DNA of 55,658 nt from Tannockella sp964372125 (GTDB lineage: Bacteria > Bacillota_I > Bacilli_A > Erysipelotrichales > Coprobacillaceae), in the NCBI GenBank assembly GCA_964372125.1, contig CAYJPL010000012.1, forward strand, positions 1-55,658. The letters run 5' to 3'. Both the position numbers and the translations under genes were made by a program. This document shows, piece by piece, positions 42,672-49,836 of this stretch. Within the stretch, counting starts at the first letter, position 1. Every line of letters starts with the position of its first letter. Under the pieces are notes generated by a model. It had not been told where the DNA came from, made no database searches, and saw nothing but the letters and a program-made list of their open reading frames with translations.

Positions 42672-42740
42672 AAGTCGTAAGACTGCAAATGTTCCGCTAA
42701 ACTTATGTTTATGAACATCTAAGACAAAATATCGTAAAGG
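42672..42740 (+). promoter_or_regulatory. Structured leader of rplS (L19 leader candidate)
   Basis: The leader can fold AGTC/GACT around CGTAA (about 42673-42685), then ATGTTC (42689-42694) with GAACAT (42713-42718) enclosing an inner AAAC/GTTT hairpin (42699-42710). Firmicutes have an L19 leader family used for autoregulation; this position and fold fit it, but I cannot match it to the covariance model by eye. Confidence 0.5.
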
Positions 42741-42751
42741 AGAAATGTATT

Positions 42752-43102
42752 ATGAACATGCAATTAGTACAACAAATTACTAAAAAACAATTACGTCAAG
42801 ACGTTCCTACATTCAAAGCTGGGGATACAGTAAAAGTTTATGTAAAAATTAAAGAAGGTGACAAACACAGAATTCAGTTATTTGAAGGTGTTTGTATCGC
42901 AAGAAACGGTGGAGGAATTTCTGAAACATTTACAGTAAGAAAAATCTCATACCAAGTAGGTGTTGAAAGAACTTTCCCAGTTCACACACCAATCATTGAT
43001 CGTATTGAAGTAGTTAAAGTTGGTAAGGTACGTAGAGCTAAGTTAAATTACTTACGTGGATTATCAGGAAAAGCTGCAAGAATTAAAGAAATTAGAAAAT
43101 AA
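42752..43102 (+). CDS. rplS: Ribosomal protein bL19
   Basis: The 116-residue large-subunit protein L19 at the 30S-50S interface. Typical segments: FKAGDTVKVYVKIKEG, RIQLFEGVCIARNGGG, FTVRKISYQVGVERTFP and the basic end AKLNYLRGLSGKAARIKE. Length is normal. AAAGGAGAAATGTATT precedes the start. The gene is separated from trmD by the two-component/PepSY insertion. Confidence 0.99.
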   Translation: MNMQLVQQITKKQLRQDVPTFKAGDTVKVYVKIKEGDKHRIQLFEGVCIARNGGGISETFTVRKISYQVGVERTFPVHTPIIDRIEVVKVGKVRRAKLNYLRGLSGKAARIKEIRK

Positions 43103-43108
43103 TAAACG

Positions 43109-43141
43109 AAAAGAAATGCTTGCATTTCTTTTTTTTTTTAA
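43109..43141 (+). terminator. rplS terminator
   Basis: AAAAGAAATGC/GCATTTCTTTT stem around TT, then a run of more than seven T. Confidence 0.85.
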
Positions 43142-43183
43142 ATGGTGTATACTTATATAAACGCGTGGAAAGGAGATACGTAG

Positions 43184-43726
43184 ATGACAAGAAAAAAAGT
43201 GATGATGTTTTTGATAGAATTATTTATTATAGCTTTAGTATACTTTACGTTATTTACTTATGTTATAAGTAGTGTACGTATAAGTGGTGATTCCATGTAT
43301 CCGACTTTACATGATGAGGATTTTGCATTGGTTAGTAAGGTGAGCTTGAATGATGAAGGAATTGAAAGATTCGATATTGTCTATTTTTACAGCGAATCAC
43401 TTGATTTAGAAGTTGTTAAAAGAGTGATAGGCTTACCAGGTGATACTGTAGAGTATCAAAATGATAAATTATACATTAACGGTGATTACTTAGAAGAACC
43501 ATATCTTGACATAGCTCATATGGAAGAATTAAAGACACAGTATGGTATTGAAAATTTCACACAGGACTTTCAATTTACGGTGCCAGAAGACGAATTGTTT
43601 GTATTAGGTGATAATCGTCCTCGTTCAACAGATTCAAGATCTTTTGGCTCTATATCGTATGACAGTATAATTGGTAAACGTGGTATTATTTTATATCCAT
43701 TTTCTAATATCGAGTGGATTGAATAA
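43184..43726 (+). CDS. lepB: Signal peptidase I
   Basis: A membrane serine protease that removes signal peptides from exported proteins. The 180-residue protein has one N-terminal membrane helix (residues 7-28), catalytic Ser37 in SGDSMYPTL, catalytic Lys79 in VVKRVIGLPGD, and the conserved LGDNRPRSTDSRSFG box. Short Gram-positive form with a single anchor. rplS-lepB is a common order in Firmicutes. AAAGGAGATACG precedes the start. Confidence 0.96.
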   Translation: MTRKKVMMFLIELFIIALVYFTLFTYVISSVRISGDSMYPTLHDEDFALVSKVSLNDEGIERFDIVYFYSESLDLEVVKRVIGLPGDTVEYQNDKLYINGDYLEEPYLDIAHMEELKTQYGIENFTQDFQFTVPEDELFVLGDNRPRSTDSRSFGSISYDSIIGKRGIILYPFSNIEWIE

Positions 43727-43748
43727 TTATATTTAAAAGGAGAATAAA

Positions 43749-44294
43749 ATGAGAAAGATTATTGCATATATTGCGATGAGCTTAGATGGCTATGTTGCAG
43801 ATGAAAATGGTAATGTTAGTTGGTTATCAGGAGATGGTACTGATAGTGAAAATTTTGGGAGTTATCCAGAATTTATTGAAACAATTGATACTGTGATTTT
43901 GGGTTATAACACATATTATCAAATCATTACAGAGCTCTCTCCTGATGTTTGGGCGTATGAAGGCAAAACTTCATATGTTTTAACTCACAGAGATATTGAC
44001 GATAAAGAGGGAATATTTTTTACTTCAAAAAATATTAACGAACTTGTAAGTGAACTAAAGTCTAAAAGTGGAAAAGATATTTGGATATGTGGTGGTGCTG
44101 GTATTATTAATCAATTCCATGATGAAAACCTTATTGATGAATATATTATTTCTGTGATACCAGTAATTTTAGGTAAAGGTATCAAGTTGTTTAATACAAA
44201 TATTACTGAAACAAAGTTGGTTTTGAAGAGTACAAAAAGTTACAATGGTATTGTAGATTTAAGATATACTAAACGAAAGCAAGAAGGAGTATGA
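43749..44294 (+). CDS. RibD C-terminal/dihydrofolate reductase-fold protein
   Basis: A 181-residue protein related to the C-terminal reductase domain of RibD and to YyaP/YwjB of Bacillus. It starts MRKIIAYIAMSLDGYVADENG and has the NADP-binding IWICGGAGIINQF stretch near residue 115. These stand-alone reductases have mostly unknown substrates and are not true dihydrofolate reductases. It overlaps the next gene by four bases and is 22 bases after lepB, so it may share that transcript. Confidence 0.88.
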   Translation: MRKIIAYIAMSLDGYVADENGNVSWLSGDGTDSENFGSYPEFIETIDTVILGYNTYYQIITELSPDVWAYEGKTSYVLTHRDIDDKEGIFFTSKNINELVSELKSKSGKDIWICGGAGIINQFHDENLIDEYIISVIPVILGKGIKLFNTNITETKLVLKSTKSYNGIVDLRYTKRKQEGV

Positions 44295-44296
44295 TT

Positions 44297-44644
44297 GTGA
44301 GTGGACATAATATTTATAAATACAAGTTCAATGAAATGTATGGACTATATTTAGCAAAAGTTGAAAGAAAAGGTAGAAGCAAAGATGAATTAAATGAAAT
44401 AATTCATTGGTTAACTGGATATAATGTTACGCAGCTACAAAACATAGATGATAATGTTGATATGGAAAGCTTTTTTATAAATGCACCTACATTGAATGAA
44501 AATAGAGTGCTAATTAAAGGCACTATTTGTAGTGTGAAAATCGCTGAGATAGAGGAACCAATTTTAAAAGAAATAAGATACCTAGATAAGCTTGTTGATG
44601 AACTTGCTAAGGGTAAAGCAGTTGAAAAGATATTTAGAAAATAG
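44297..44644 (+). CDS. DUF2200 family protein
   Basis: A 115-residue protein of the DUF2200 family: MYGLYLAKVERKGRSKDELN (shortened), IIHWLTGY, and the end RYLDKLVDELAKGKAVEKI match the family well. Function unknown; members occur as single genes in stress or accessory regions. A GTG start at 44297 is favoured because AAGGAG lies seven bases upstream; the ATG at 44291, overlapping the previous stop, is only one base from that site. Confidence 0.85.
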   Translation: MSGHNIYKYKFNEMYGLYLAKVERKGRSKDELNEIIHWLTGYNVTQLQNIDDNVDMESFFINAPTLNENRVLIKGTICSVKIAEIEEPILKEIRYLDKLVDELAKGKAVEKIFRK

Positions 44645-44652
44645 GAAAAATT

Positions 44653-45006
44653 ATGATACCAAAAGAACTACTTGAATTATGGTTTAAAACGTTTAATGAT
44701 GCAGACGCAGTAGGATTATCTAATTTGTATCATGAAGATGCAATAAATCATCAAGTTGTTACAGACCCGGTTGTTGGAAAAGATGCAATTTATGAAATGT
44801 TTGTAAAAGAATTTTCGGTTGCAAATATGGAATGTATTGTTGAAAATATTTTTGAAGATGGTGAATGGGCTATTATGGAATGGCTTGACCCTAAGGGGTT
44901 TAGAGGATGTGGTTTCTTCCATGTAATCGATGGAAAAATCAAATTCCAAAGAGGGTATATGGATAAACTAAGCTTTTTAAAGATGAATAACTTACCAATT
45001 GAATAA
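44653..45006 (+). CDS. SnoaL-like (NTF2-fold) protein
   Basis: A 117-residue protein with the SnoaL-like pattern: ELWFKTFNDADAVGLSNLYHEDA at the start (shortened here), IYEMFVKEF, a Trp-Leu-Asp segment EWLDPKGFRGCGFF and YMDKLSF at the end. NTF2-fold proteins include isomerases, hydrolases and binding domains, so no substrate is named. Eight bases after DUF2200; part of the lepB-to-45006 run ended by a hairpin. Confidence 0.8.
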   Translation: MIPKELLELWFKTFNDADAVGLSNLYHEDAINHQVVTDPVVGKDAIYEMFVKEFSVANMECIVENIFEDGEWAIMEWLDPKGFRGCGFFHVIDGKIKFQRGYMDKLSFLKMNNLPIE

Positions 45007-45020
45007 GCAAAGTAAATACG

Positions 45021-45051
45021 ATTGGCTTATATGAGTCAATTGTTTTTATTT
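45021..45051 (+). terminator. Terminator after the SnoaL-like gene
   Basis: ATTGGCT/AGTCAAT stem (one G-U), six-base loop, TGTTTTTATTT. Confidence 0.7.
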
Positions 45052-45129
45052 ATAAAAATTGAATTTCTAAAAACAGGAAGAAATAAATATTATACTATGA
45101 TATAGTTATATTAAACAGGAGGGACTTGT

Positions 45130-45786
45130 ATGTATTTTCAATATGGGGATAAAGAAATCGACTACTTAAAGAAAAAGGATAAAAAGCTAGGTGCAATCAT
45201 TGACCAAATTGGTTTTGTTGAAAGAAAACTTGACGATGATTTATTTTCATCGGTTATTCATCATATTATAGGGCAACAAATATCTGTTATAGCACAAAGA
45301 ACTGTTTGGGAGCGCATGTGTAATCAATTAGAAGTTATATCTGCTAAAACAATCGAAAACACAGATATTGAAACCTTACAAAAATGTGGAATGACTTATC
45401 GAAAGGCAGAGTATATTAAGGCCTTTTCATCAAGTATTATCAATAAAGAGCTCATCTTGGAGGAGTTAAGTGAGTTGAGTGATGAAGAGGTAATTAATAA
45501 ACTTAGCTCAATAAAGGGAATTGGTGTATGGACTGCTGAAATGATAATGACATTTTGTATGCAAAGACCAAATATAATAAGTTACGGTGACTTAGCAATA
45601 TTGCGTGGTATGCGCATGTTATATCGACACCGAAAAATAACACCAGAATTATTTTCTAAATATAAGAGAAGATATTCTCCTTATGCCACAACTGCAGCAA
45701 TTTATTTTTGGGCAATTGCAGGAGGTAAGTATATTGAAATGAGTGATCCGGCACCAAAAAAAAAGAAGGTAAAAAAAAGTGTTTAA
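45130..45786 (+). CDS. DNA-3-methyladenine glycosylase II (AlkA type)
   Basis: A base-excision glycosylase that removes alkylated purines. The 218-residue protein has the helix-hairpin-helix GIGVWTAEMIMTF near residues 130-142 and the catalytic Asp154 in SYGDLAILRG. VIHHIIGQQIS is the usual early motif. It lacks the N-terminal domain of E. coli AlkA, as in many Firmicutes. The last codons contain runs of nine and eight A and overlap the adaA start by eight bases. First gene of a four-gene alkylation-repair operon. Confidence 0.92.
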   Translation: MYFQYGDKEIDYLKKKDKKLGAIIDQIGFVERKLDDDLFSSVIHHIIGQQISVIAQRTVWERMCNQLEVISAKTIENTDIETLQKCGMTYRKAEYIKAFSSSIINKELILEELSELSDEEVINKLSSIKGIGVWTAEMIMTFCMQRPNIISYGDLAILRGMRMLYRHRKITPELFSKYKRRYSPYATTAAIYFWAIAGGKYIEMSDPAPKKKKVKKSV

Positions 45787-46336
45787 TTTAAATGATGATC
45801 AAAAATACAATGTTGTAATCACTAGTGACTCACAGTATGATGGTTTATTTTTTTATGGAGTAAAAACGACTGGTATTTATTGTAAGCCGTCTTGCAATTC
45901 CAAAAACCCAAAAAGAGAAAATACAGTATTCTTTACATCTGCAAAAGAAGCTATAGAATCCGGATATAGAGCTTGTAAAAGGTGTAGAAGTGATTTAGCA
46001 GAATATGATCCAAACAAAGAAGTGTGTCTAAGGGTAAAATATATTATTGAAAATATGTATATTGGTGATAATTGTCTAAATGCTGAATTGACTAAAGTGA
46101 ATTTATCTAACCGAAGATTAGTTGAATTGTTTAAGAAACAATATGGTATCACACCAAAAGCCTATTTGGATAATAGAAAGTTAGAAGCGATAAAAAATAA
46201 ATTAATCACTACTAATGAGAAAATAATTAATATATCATTAAGTGTAGGATTTGTAAGTACATCTGCATTTTATAAATTCTTTAAAAGTAAAACAACTTTA
46301 ACACCAAATCAATATAGGAAGGAGTATACGAAATAA
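45779..46336 (+). CDS. AdaA-type methylphosphotriester-DNA methyltransferase/activator
   Basis: A 185-residue protein with an Ada zinc domain (Cys35, Cys39, Cys66, Cys69: TGIYCKPSC and ACKRC) followed by an AraC-type helix-turn-helix (about residues 85-183, ending in FYKFFKSKTTLTPNQYRKEY). In Bacillus AdaA takes methyl groups from phosphotriesters onto a zinc-bound Cys and then activates the alkylation response. GTG start with AAGGT eight bases upstream, overlapping alkA by eight bases. The methyl-guanine domain of E. coli Ada is a separate gene downstream. Confidence 0.92.
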   Translation: MFNLNDDQKYNVVITSDSQYDGLFFYGVKTTGIYCKPSCNSKNPKRENTVFFTSAKEAIESGYRACKRCRSDLAEYDPNKEVCLRVKYIIENMYIGDNCLNAELTKVNLSNRRLVELFKKQYGITPKAYLDNRKLEAIKNKLITTNEKIINISLSVGFVSTSAFYKFFKSKTTLTPNQYRKEYTK

Positions 46337-46797
46337 TGAAGTATGCAATTTACAAATCAAAACTAGGCTTAATCAAAATTGGATATGATAATGATACAGT
46401 TTTTTTTCTAAAAAGAATCAATAGTATGGATATTGTAGAAAATGAAAAAAATCAATTCACAAATATGGTATTTAATGAAATACTTGAGTATTTTGAAGGA
46501 AAACGTACAACATTTTCTTTCAAATACGAATTAGTTGGTACAGAATTTCAAAAGAAAGTATGGTTAGCACTTTGTGATATCCCTTATGGACAGACGCGTA
46601 GCTATAAAGAAATAGCGATTGCAATTGGAAATGAAAAAGCAAGTAGAGCAGTTGGAATGGCAAATAATAAAAATCCCATTACAATCGTTGTACCATGTCA
46701 TCGAGTAATTGGTTCAAATGGAGATCTAGTTGGTTATGCTGGTGGATTAGAAATGAAATCATATTTATTAAGTATGGAGGGGAATATAAATGAGTAA
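46336..46797 (+). CDS. ogt: Methylated-DNA-[protein]-cysteine S-methyltransferase
   Basis: Repairs O6-methylguanine by suicide transfer to Cys121 in VVPCHRVIGSNG. The 153-residue protein also has FQKKVWLALCDIPYGQTRSY and AIGNEKASRAVGMANNKNP of the active-site wing. Its start overlaps the adaA stop by one base. Together with the upstream genes this gives repair of three kinds of alkyl lesions under probable AdaA control. Confidence 0.95.
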   Translation: MKYAIYKSKLGLIKIGYDNDTVFFLKRINSMDIVENEKNQFTNMVFNEILEYFEGKRTTFSFKYELVGTEFQKKVWLALCDIPYGQTRSYKEIAIAIGNEKASRAVGMANNKNPITIVVPCHRVIGSNGDLVGYAGGLEMKSYLLSMEGNINE

Positions 46798-47140
46798 AAT
46801 AATTGTTTTATTTGAAGTTATACCAACAAAAGAAGGGAAAGAGAAATATTTAGAGCTTGCTTCTATGCTCAGACCAATGCTAGCTAATATAGATGGATTT
46901 ATAAGTGGAGAAAGGTTTCAAAGTTTAAATAATGAAGACAAACTACTATCAATAAATATTTGGGAAAGTGAAGAAGCATTGATGAAATGGCGCAATAATC
47001 TTGAGCATAGAATGAGTCAAGCAAAGGGGAAAAATAAACTCTTTACAAGCTATAAAATCACGGTATGCAATTCGATTCGTGAATATACTGATACTAATCG
47101 AGAAGAAGCTCCAGAAGATTCAAATAACTATTTATTATAA
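46790..47140 (+). CDS. ABM/YgiN-fold monooxygenase-like protein
   Basis: A 116-residue protein of the antibiotic-biosynthesis-monooxygenase fold: VLFEVIPTKEGKEKYLE, a GFISGERF strand-turn and SINIWESEEALMKWR helix. Such proteins act on quinones, heme or toxic aldehydes, or just bind small molecules. It overlaps ogt by eight bases, so it is translationally linked to the alkylation operon; a detoxifying role is an inference. Confidence 0.82.
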   Translation: MSKIIVLFEVIPTKEGKEKYLELASMLRPMLANIDGFISGERFQSLNNEDKLLSINIWESEEALMKWRNNLEHRMSQAKGKNKLFTSYKITVCNSIREYTDTNREEAPEDSNNYLL

Positions 47141-47149
47141 ATTAAGATG

Positions 47150-47179
47150 CAACAATGATAAATACATTGTTGTTTTTTA
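47150..47179 (+). terminator. Terminator of the alkylation-repair operon
   Basis: CAACAATG/CATTGTTG stem, seven-base loop, TTTTTT. Confidence 0.8.
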
Positions 47180-47207
47180 ATAATTAAAATATATGTCGTT
47201 ACAATAT

Positions 47208-47223
47208 ATGGAAACGCTTTAAT
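47208..47223. promoter_or_regulatory. Probable cre site (CcpA) of the fructokinase gene
   Basis: ATGGAAACGCTTTAAT matches the consensus WTGNNARCGNWWWCAW at 15 of 16 positions. It lies about 60 bases before the fructokinase start, so CcpA would repress when preferred sugars are present. Confidence 0.6.
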
Positions 47224-47282
47224 ATGTATGGACATTATATTAAAAAGATGAGAGAATGTATATATATGAGGGAGGGTTTACA

Positions 47283-48245
47283 ATGAAAAAATTTGATATT
47301 GTTTCTTTAGGTGAAATACTAATTGACTATACACCAATGCCTGATTCACCTACGGGAATGAAAGTGTTTGAACAAAATCCTGGTGGCGCACCAGCTAATG
47401 TGCTTGCCGGAGCAGTTAAATTCGGATCTAAAACAGCTTTTATTGGTAAAGTTGGGAACGATGACCAAGGATACTTTTTAAAGGAAGTCTTAGAAAATGC
47501 AAATATTGATACAAAAGGGTTAATCATTGATAATGATCATTTTACTACATTGTCTTTTTTGACATTGTCTCCTCAAGGTGAAAGAAGCTGTGCATTTGCA
47601 AGGTCTCATAGTGCAGATATAAATCTATCAAAAGAAGATGTAAATTTAGATTGTATTGAAAGTACAAAAATTTTTCACTTTGGGTCTCTATCTTTAACAC
47701 ATGATTGCTGTAAAGAAGCAACAATCTATGCAATTGAAAAAGCAATTGATGCAGGAGCTATTATATCATATGACCCAAATTATCGTAACTTACTATGGCC
47801 AAGTGTCGAAGCAGCATCACAAGCAATGCAAAGTGTTATAAAATATACGGATATTATGAAAATATCAGATGAAGAAACAAAATTACTTACAGGTTTTAGT
47901 GATCCTAAAAAAGCAATTGATACACTGTTAGGCCAAGGAGTTAAGATTGTTATGGTTACTTTAGGTGCTGATGGGGCAATGATTGGAACAAAAGAAGGAG
48001 TAGTGACTGTGCCAGGATTTAATGTTCCAAAAGTTGTTGATACAACTGGTGCTGGTGATTCATTCTGGGCAGCTATTTTACATCATATTTCGAAAATAAA
48101 TAAGCCTATACACGAATACACTTTAGATGAGTTGTCTATTTATGCAAGATTTGCGAATGCAACCGCGTCACTAAACGTTCAAAGGAGAGGGGCAATACCT
48201 GGTATGCCTGAAATCGATGAAGTAGAAAGTATATTAAAAAGATGA
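47283..48245 (+). CDS. Fructokinase (PfkB/ribokinase family)
   Basis: Phosphorylates fructose to fructose 6-phosphate. The 320-residue protein has FDIVSLGEILIDYTP, NPGGAPANVLAG (sugar-binding), and DTTGAGDSFWAA with the catalytic Asp, all usual in ScrK-type fructokinases. Another PfkB sugar kinase specificity is possible. GAGGGAGGG precedes the start; the frame is open to 47256. It stands alone with its own cre-like control and terminator. Confidence 0.88.
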   Translation: MKKFDIVSLGEILIDYTPMPDSPTGMKVFEQNPGGAPANVLAGAVKFGSKTAFIGKVGNDDQGYFLKEVLENANIDTKGLIIDNDHFTTLSFLTLSPQGERSCAFARSHSADINLSKEDVNLDCIESTKIFHFGSLSLTHDCCKEATIYAIEKAIDAGAIISYDPNYRNLLWPSVEAASQAMQSVIKYTDIMKISDEETKLLTGFSDPKKAIDTLLGQGVKIVMVTLGADGAMIGTKEGVVTVPGFNVPKVVDTTGAGDSFWAAILHHISKINKPIHEYTLDELSIYARFANATASLNVQRRGAIPGMPEIDEVESILKR

Positions 48246-48313
48246 TTTTTATAAACAATAAATGAGTATATATATTTTGAAACATTAGTCAGATTCATTT
48301 GTCTTCTATAAGC

Positions 48314-48358
48314 AAAAATCCTCTATAAGTATAAAGATTACTTACAGAGGTTTTTTGT
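48314..48358. terminator. Bidirectional terminator, fructokinase and GNAT
   Basis: CCTCTATAAGTA/TACTTACAGAGG stem (one mismatch), seven-base loop, T6 to the right and an A5 run to the left, between two converging genes. Confidence 0.8.
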
Positions 48359-48381
48359 TTATAAAAATCATATATATTATT

Positions 48382-48915
48382 TTAGGATGATTGTTTATCA
48401 AATATTTTAAGTGGCATGAACTTAAATAGTCTTTTTGATTTTGCTTTGTCGAATGTACTATCGGTTGATAGTATATCAATAAATGGCTTTTTTGCACCAG
48501 CTTTAATACCCGTATCATGAAATCCATTTCTTATATAAAAACGAAGTCGTTTAACACGTTGTTCATAGTTTTGTGCAGTTGGATCCATTGTTTCAATAAA
48601 CAAGGTTACTGATTTATTTTCATATTTTTTAATCATTGATTGTAAGATAATTGACCCATAACCCTTTGATTGTATTTTATCATTGACAGCAAGATAAAAT
48701 ACAAATAGTGTATCATCACTATCGATAGTAAATATAATTCCTACAAATATACCATTGTCGTAATAAACGTTAAAATCGTATTTCTTTTTTAATGTAAGTA
48801 TGTGAATAAGCCACATTGGCATGCGTTCTTCTTTAGGGAATGCACGTTTTATCAATGCTTTTATTTCTTTGTAATTGTTTAGTTTTCTTGATAATTTTTT
48901 TTCTATTAATTTCAT
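48382..48915 (-). CDS. GNAT-family acetyltransferase
   Basis: A 177-residue protein with the GNAT pattern: LFVFYLAVNDKIQSKGYGSIIL (shortened), where QSKGYGS is the acetyl-CoA loop, then RLRFYIRNGFHDTG as motif B. Substrate unknown. It diverges from the MerR gene; the 92-base gap between them holds a dyad, so the MerR protein may control both. TAAGGAGATTATT precedes the start. Confidence 0.88.
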   Translation of the reverse strand: MKLIEKKLSRKLNNYKEIKALIKRAFPKEERMPMWLIHILTLKKKYDFNVYYDNGIFVGIIFTIDSDDTLFVFYLAVNDKIQSKGYGSIILQSMIKKYENKSVTLFIETMDPTAQNYEQRVKRLRFYIRNGFHDTGIKAGAKKPFIDILSTDSTFDKAKSKRLFKFMPLKIFDKQSS

Positions 48916-48969
48916 AATAATCTCCTTATTGAATATACAAATACTTCCTTGTATAATTAAAGTATATAG

Positions 48970-48986
48970 TATAGAGTTACTCTATA
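48970..48986. promoter_or_regulatory. Dyad between the GNAT and MerR genes
   Basis: TATAGAG-TTA-CTCTATA, a perfect seven-pair dyad just before the MerR start. Likely MerR-type operator controlling one or both divergent genes. Confidence 0.5.
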
Positions 48987-49007
48987 GGCAAGGGGGTGAA
49001 TAAAATT

Positions 49008-49796
49008 TTGAACAATTATTTTACAACAAACGAATTTGCAAAAATAGTAGGTGTATCGAAACATACATTATTTTATTATGATAAATTCGGTGTATTTCAA
49101 CCGGAAAGAAAATCAGAAAATGGTTTTAGGGCATATTCTTCATTTCAAATTGGAACATTCTACATCATTAAGTCCTTACAAGAGATGGGGGTATCTCTTC
49201 CAGATATAAAAACATACCTGAATAATCGTACACCGGAAGGATGTCTATTGCTTTTAAAAGAGCATGATCGTATCTTGAATGAACAAATAAAAAAATTGTC
49301 GAATACAGTCAAGTTAATTAGAGAAAAACAACAGGTAATAGAACAGTACTTCGAAAATAAAGATTTGGGTATTCAAATTGAATATGAAGATGAAGAGCAG
49401 TTATTTGTTACAAAAGCTTCTCCGGATGAATATTTTGTAACATTTGCAAAGCATATAAAACAAGCCAGCGAAAATGGTTTGAATTTACCTTATACAATAG
49501 GACATATTATTGAAAATGATGATTTTAGTAATAAAGAATTTATAGATTACTATTTTAGTAAAATGAATAATGAAAATGCTGTGTCTTTTGTTAAAGAGGC
49601 AGGTAAATATTTGCATTATTTCCATAAAAATGGATATTACACTATTGATGAAGGTTATACAATACTACATGAATATGCAAAGAACAATCATTTGAAACTT
49701 GGTAAATATTTTTTTGAATATTTAATACTTGATGAACTATCGATGGCACAAATTGATGAATATGTTATTAAAATATCAGTGTTGATATATGAATAA
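49008..49796 (+). CDS. MerR-family regulator
   Basis: A 262-residue regulator: N-terminal winged helix (TTNEFAKIVGVSKHTLFYYD at about residues 5-24, then RAYSSFQIGTFYIIKSLQEMG), a coiled dimer helix at about residues 75-118 and a C-terminal domain of about 145 residues like BmrR-type effector domains. It probably binds a hydrophobic or cationic compound. The TTG at 49008 has AGGGGGTG about nine bases upstream; a GTG at 48996 is possible but lies in that site. Effector unknown. Confidence 0.86.
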   Translation: MNNYFTTNEFAKIVGVSKHTLFYYDKFGVFQPERKSENGFRAYSSFQIGTFYIIKSLQEMGVSLPDIKTYLNNRTPEGCLLLLKEHDRILNEQIKKLSNTVKLIREKQQVIEQYFENKDLGIQIEYEDEEQLFVTKASPDEYFVTFAKHIKQASENGLNLPYTIGHIIENDDFSNKEFIDYYFSKMNNENAVSFVKEAGKYLHYFHKNGYYTIDEGYTILHEYAKNNHLKLGKYFFEYLILDELSMAQIDEYVIKISVLIYE

Positions 49797-49826
49797 AAAA
49801 CGTATTTGAATAAATACGTTTTTTAT
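49795..49826. terminator. Bidirectional terminator, MerR and UvrA-like
   Basis: Perfect thirteen-pair stem AAAAAACGTATTT/AAATACGTTTTTT with GAAT loop, between converging genes. Confidence 0.9.
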
Positions 49827-49836
49827 ATAGAAACTA

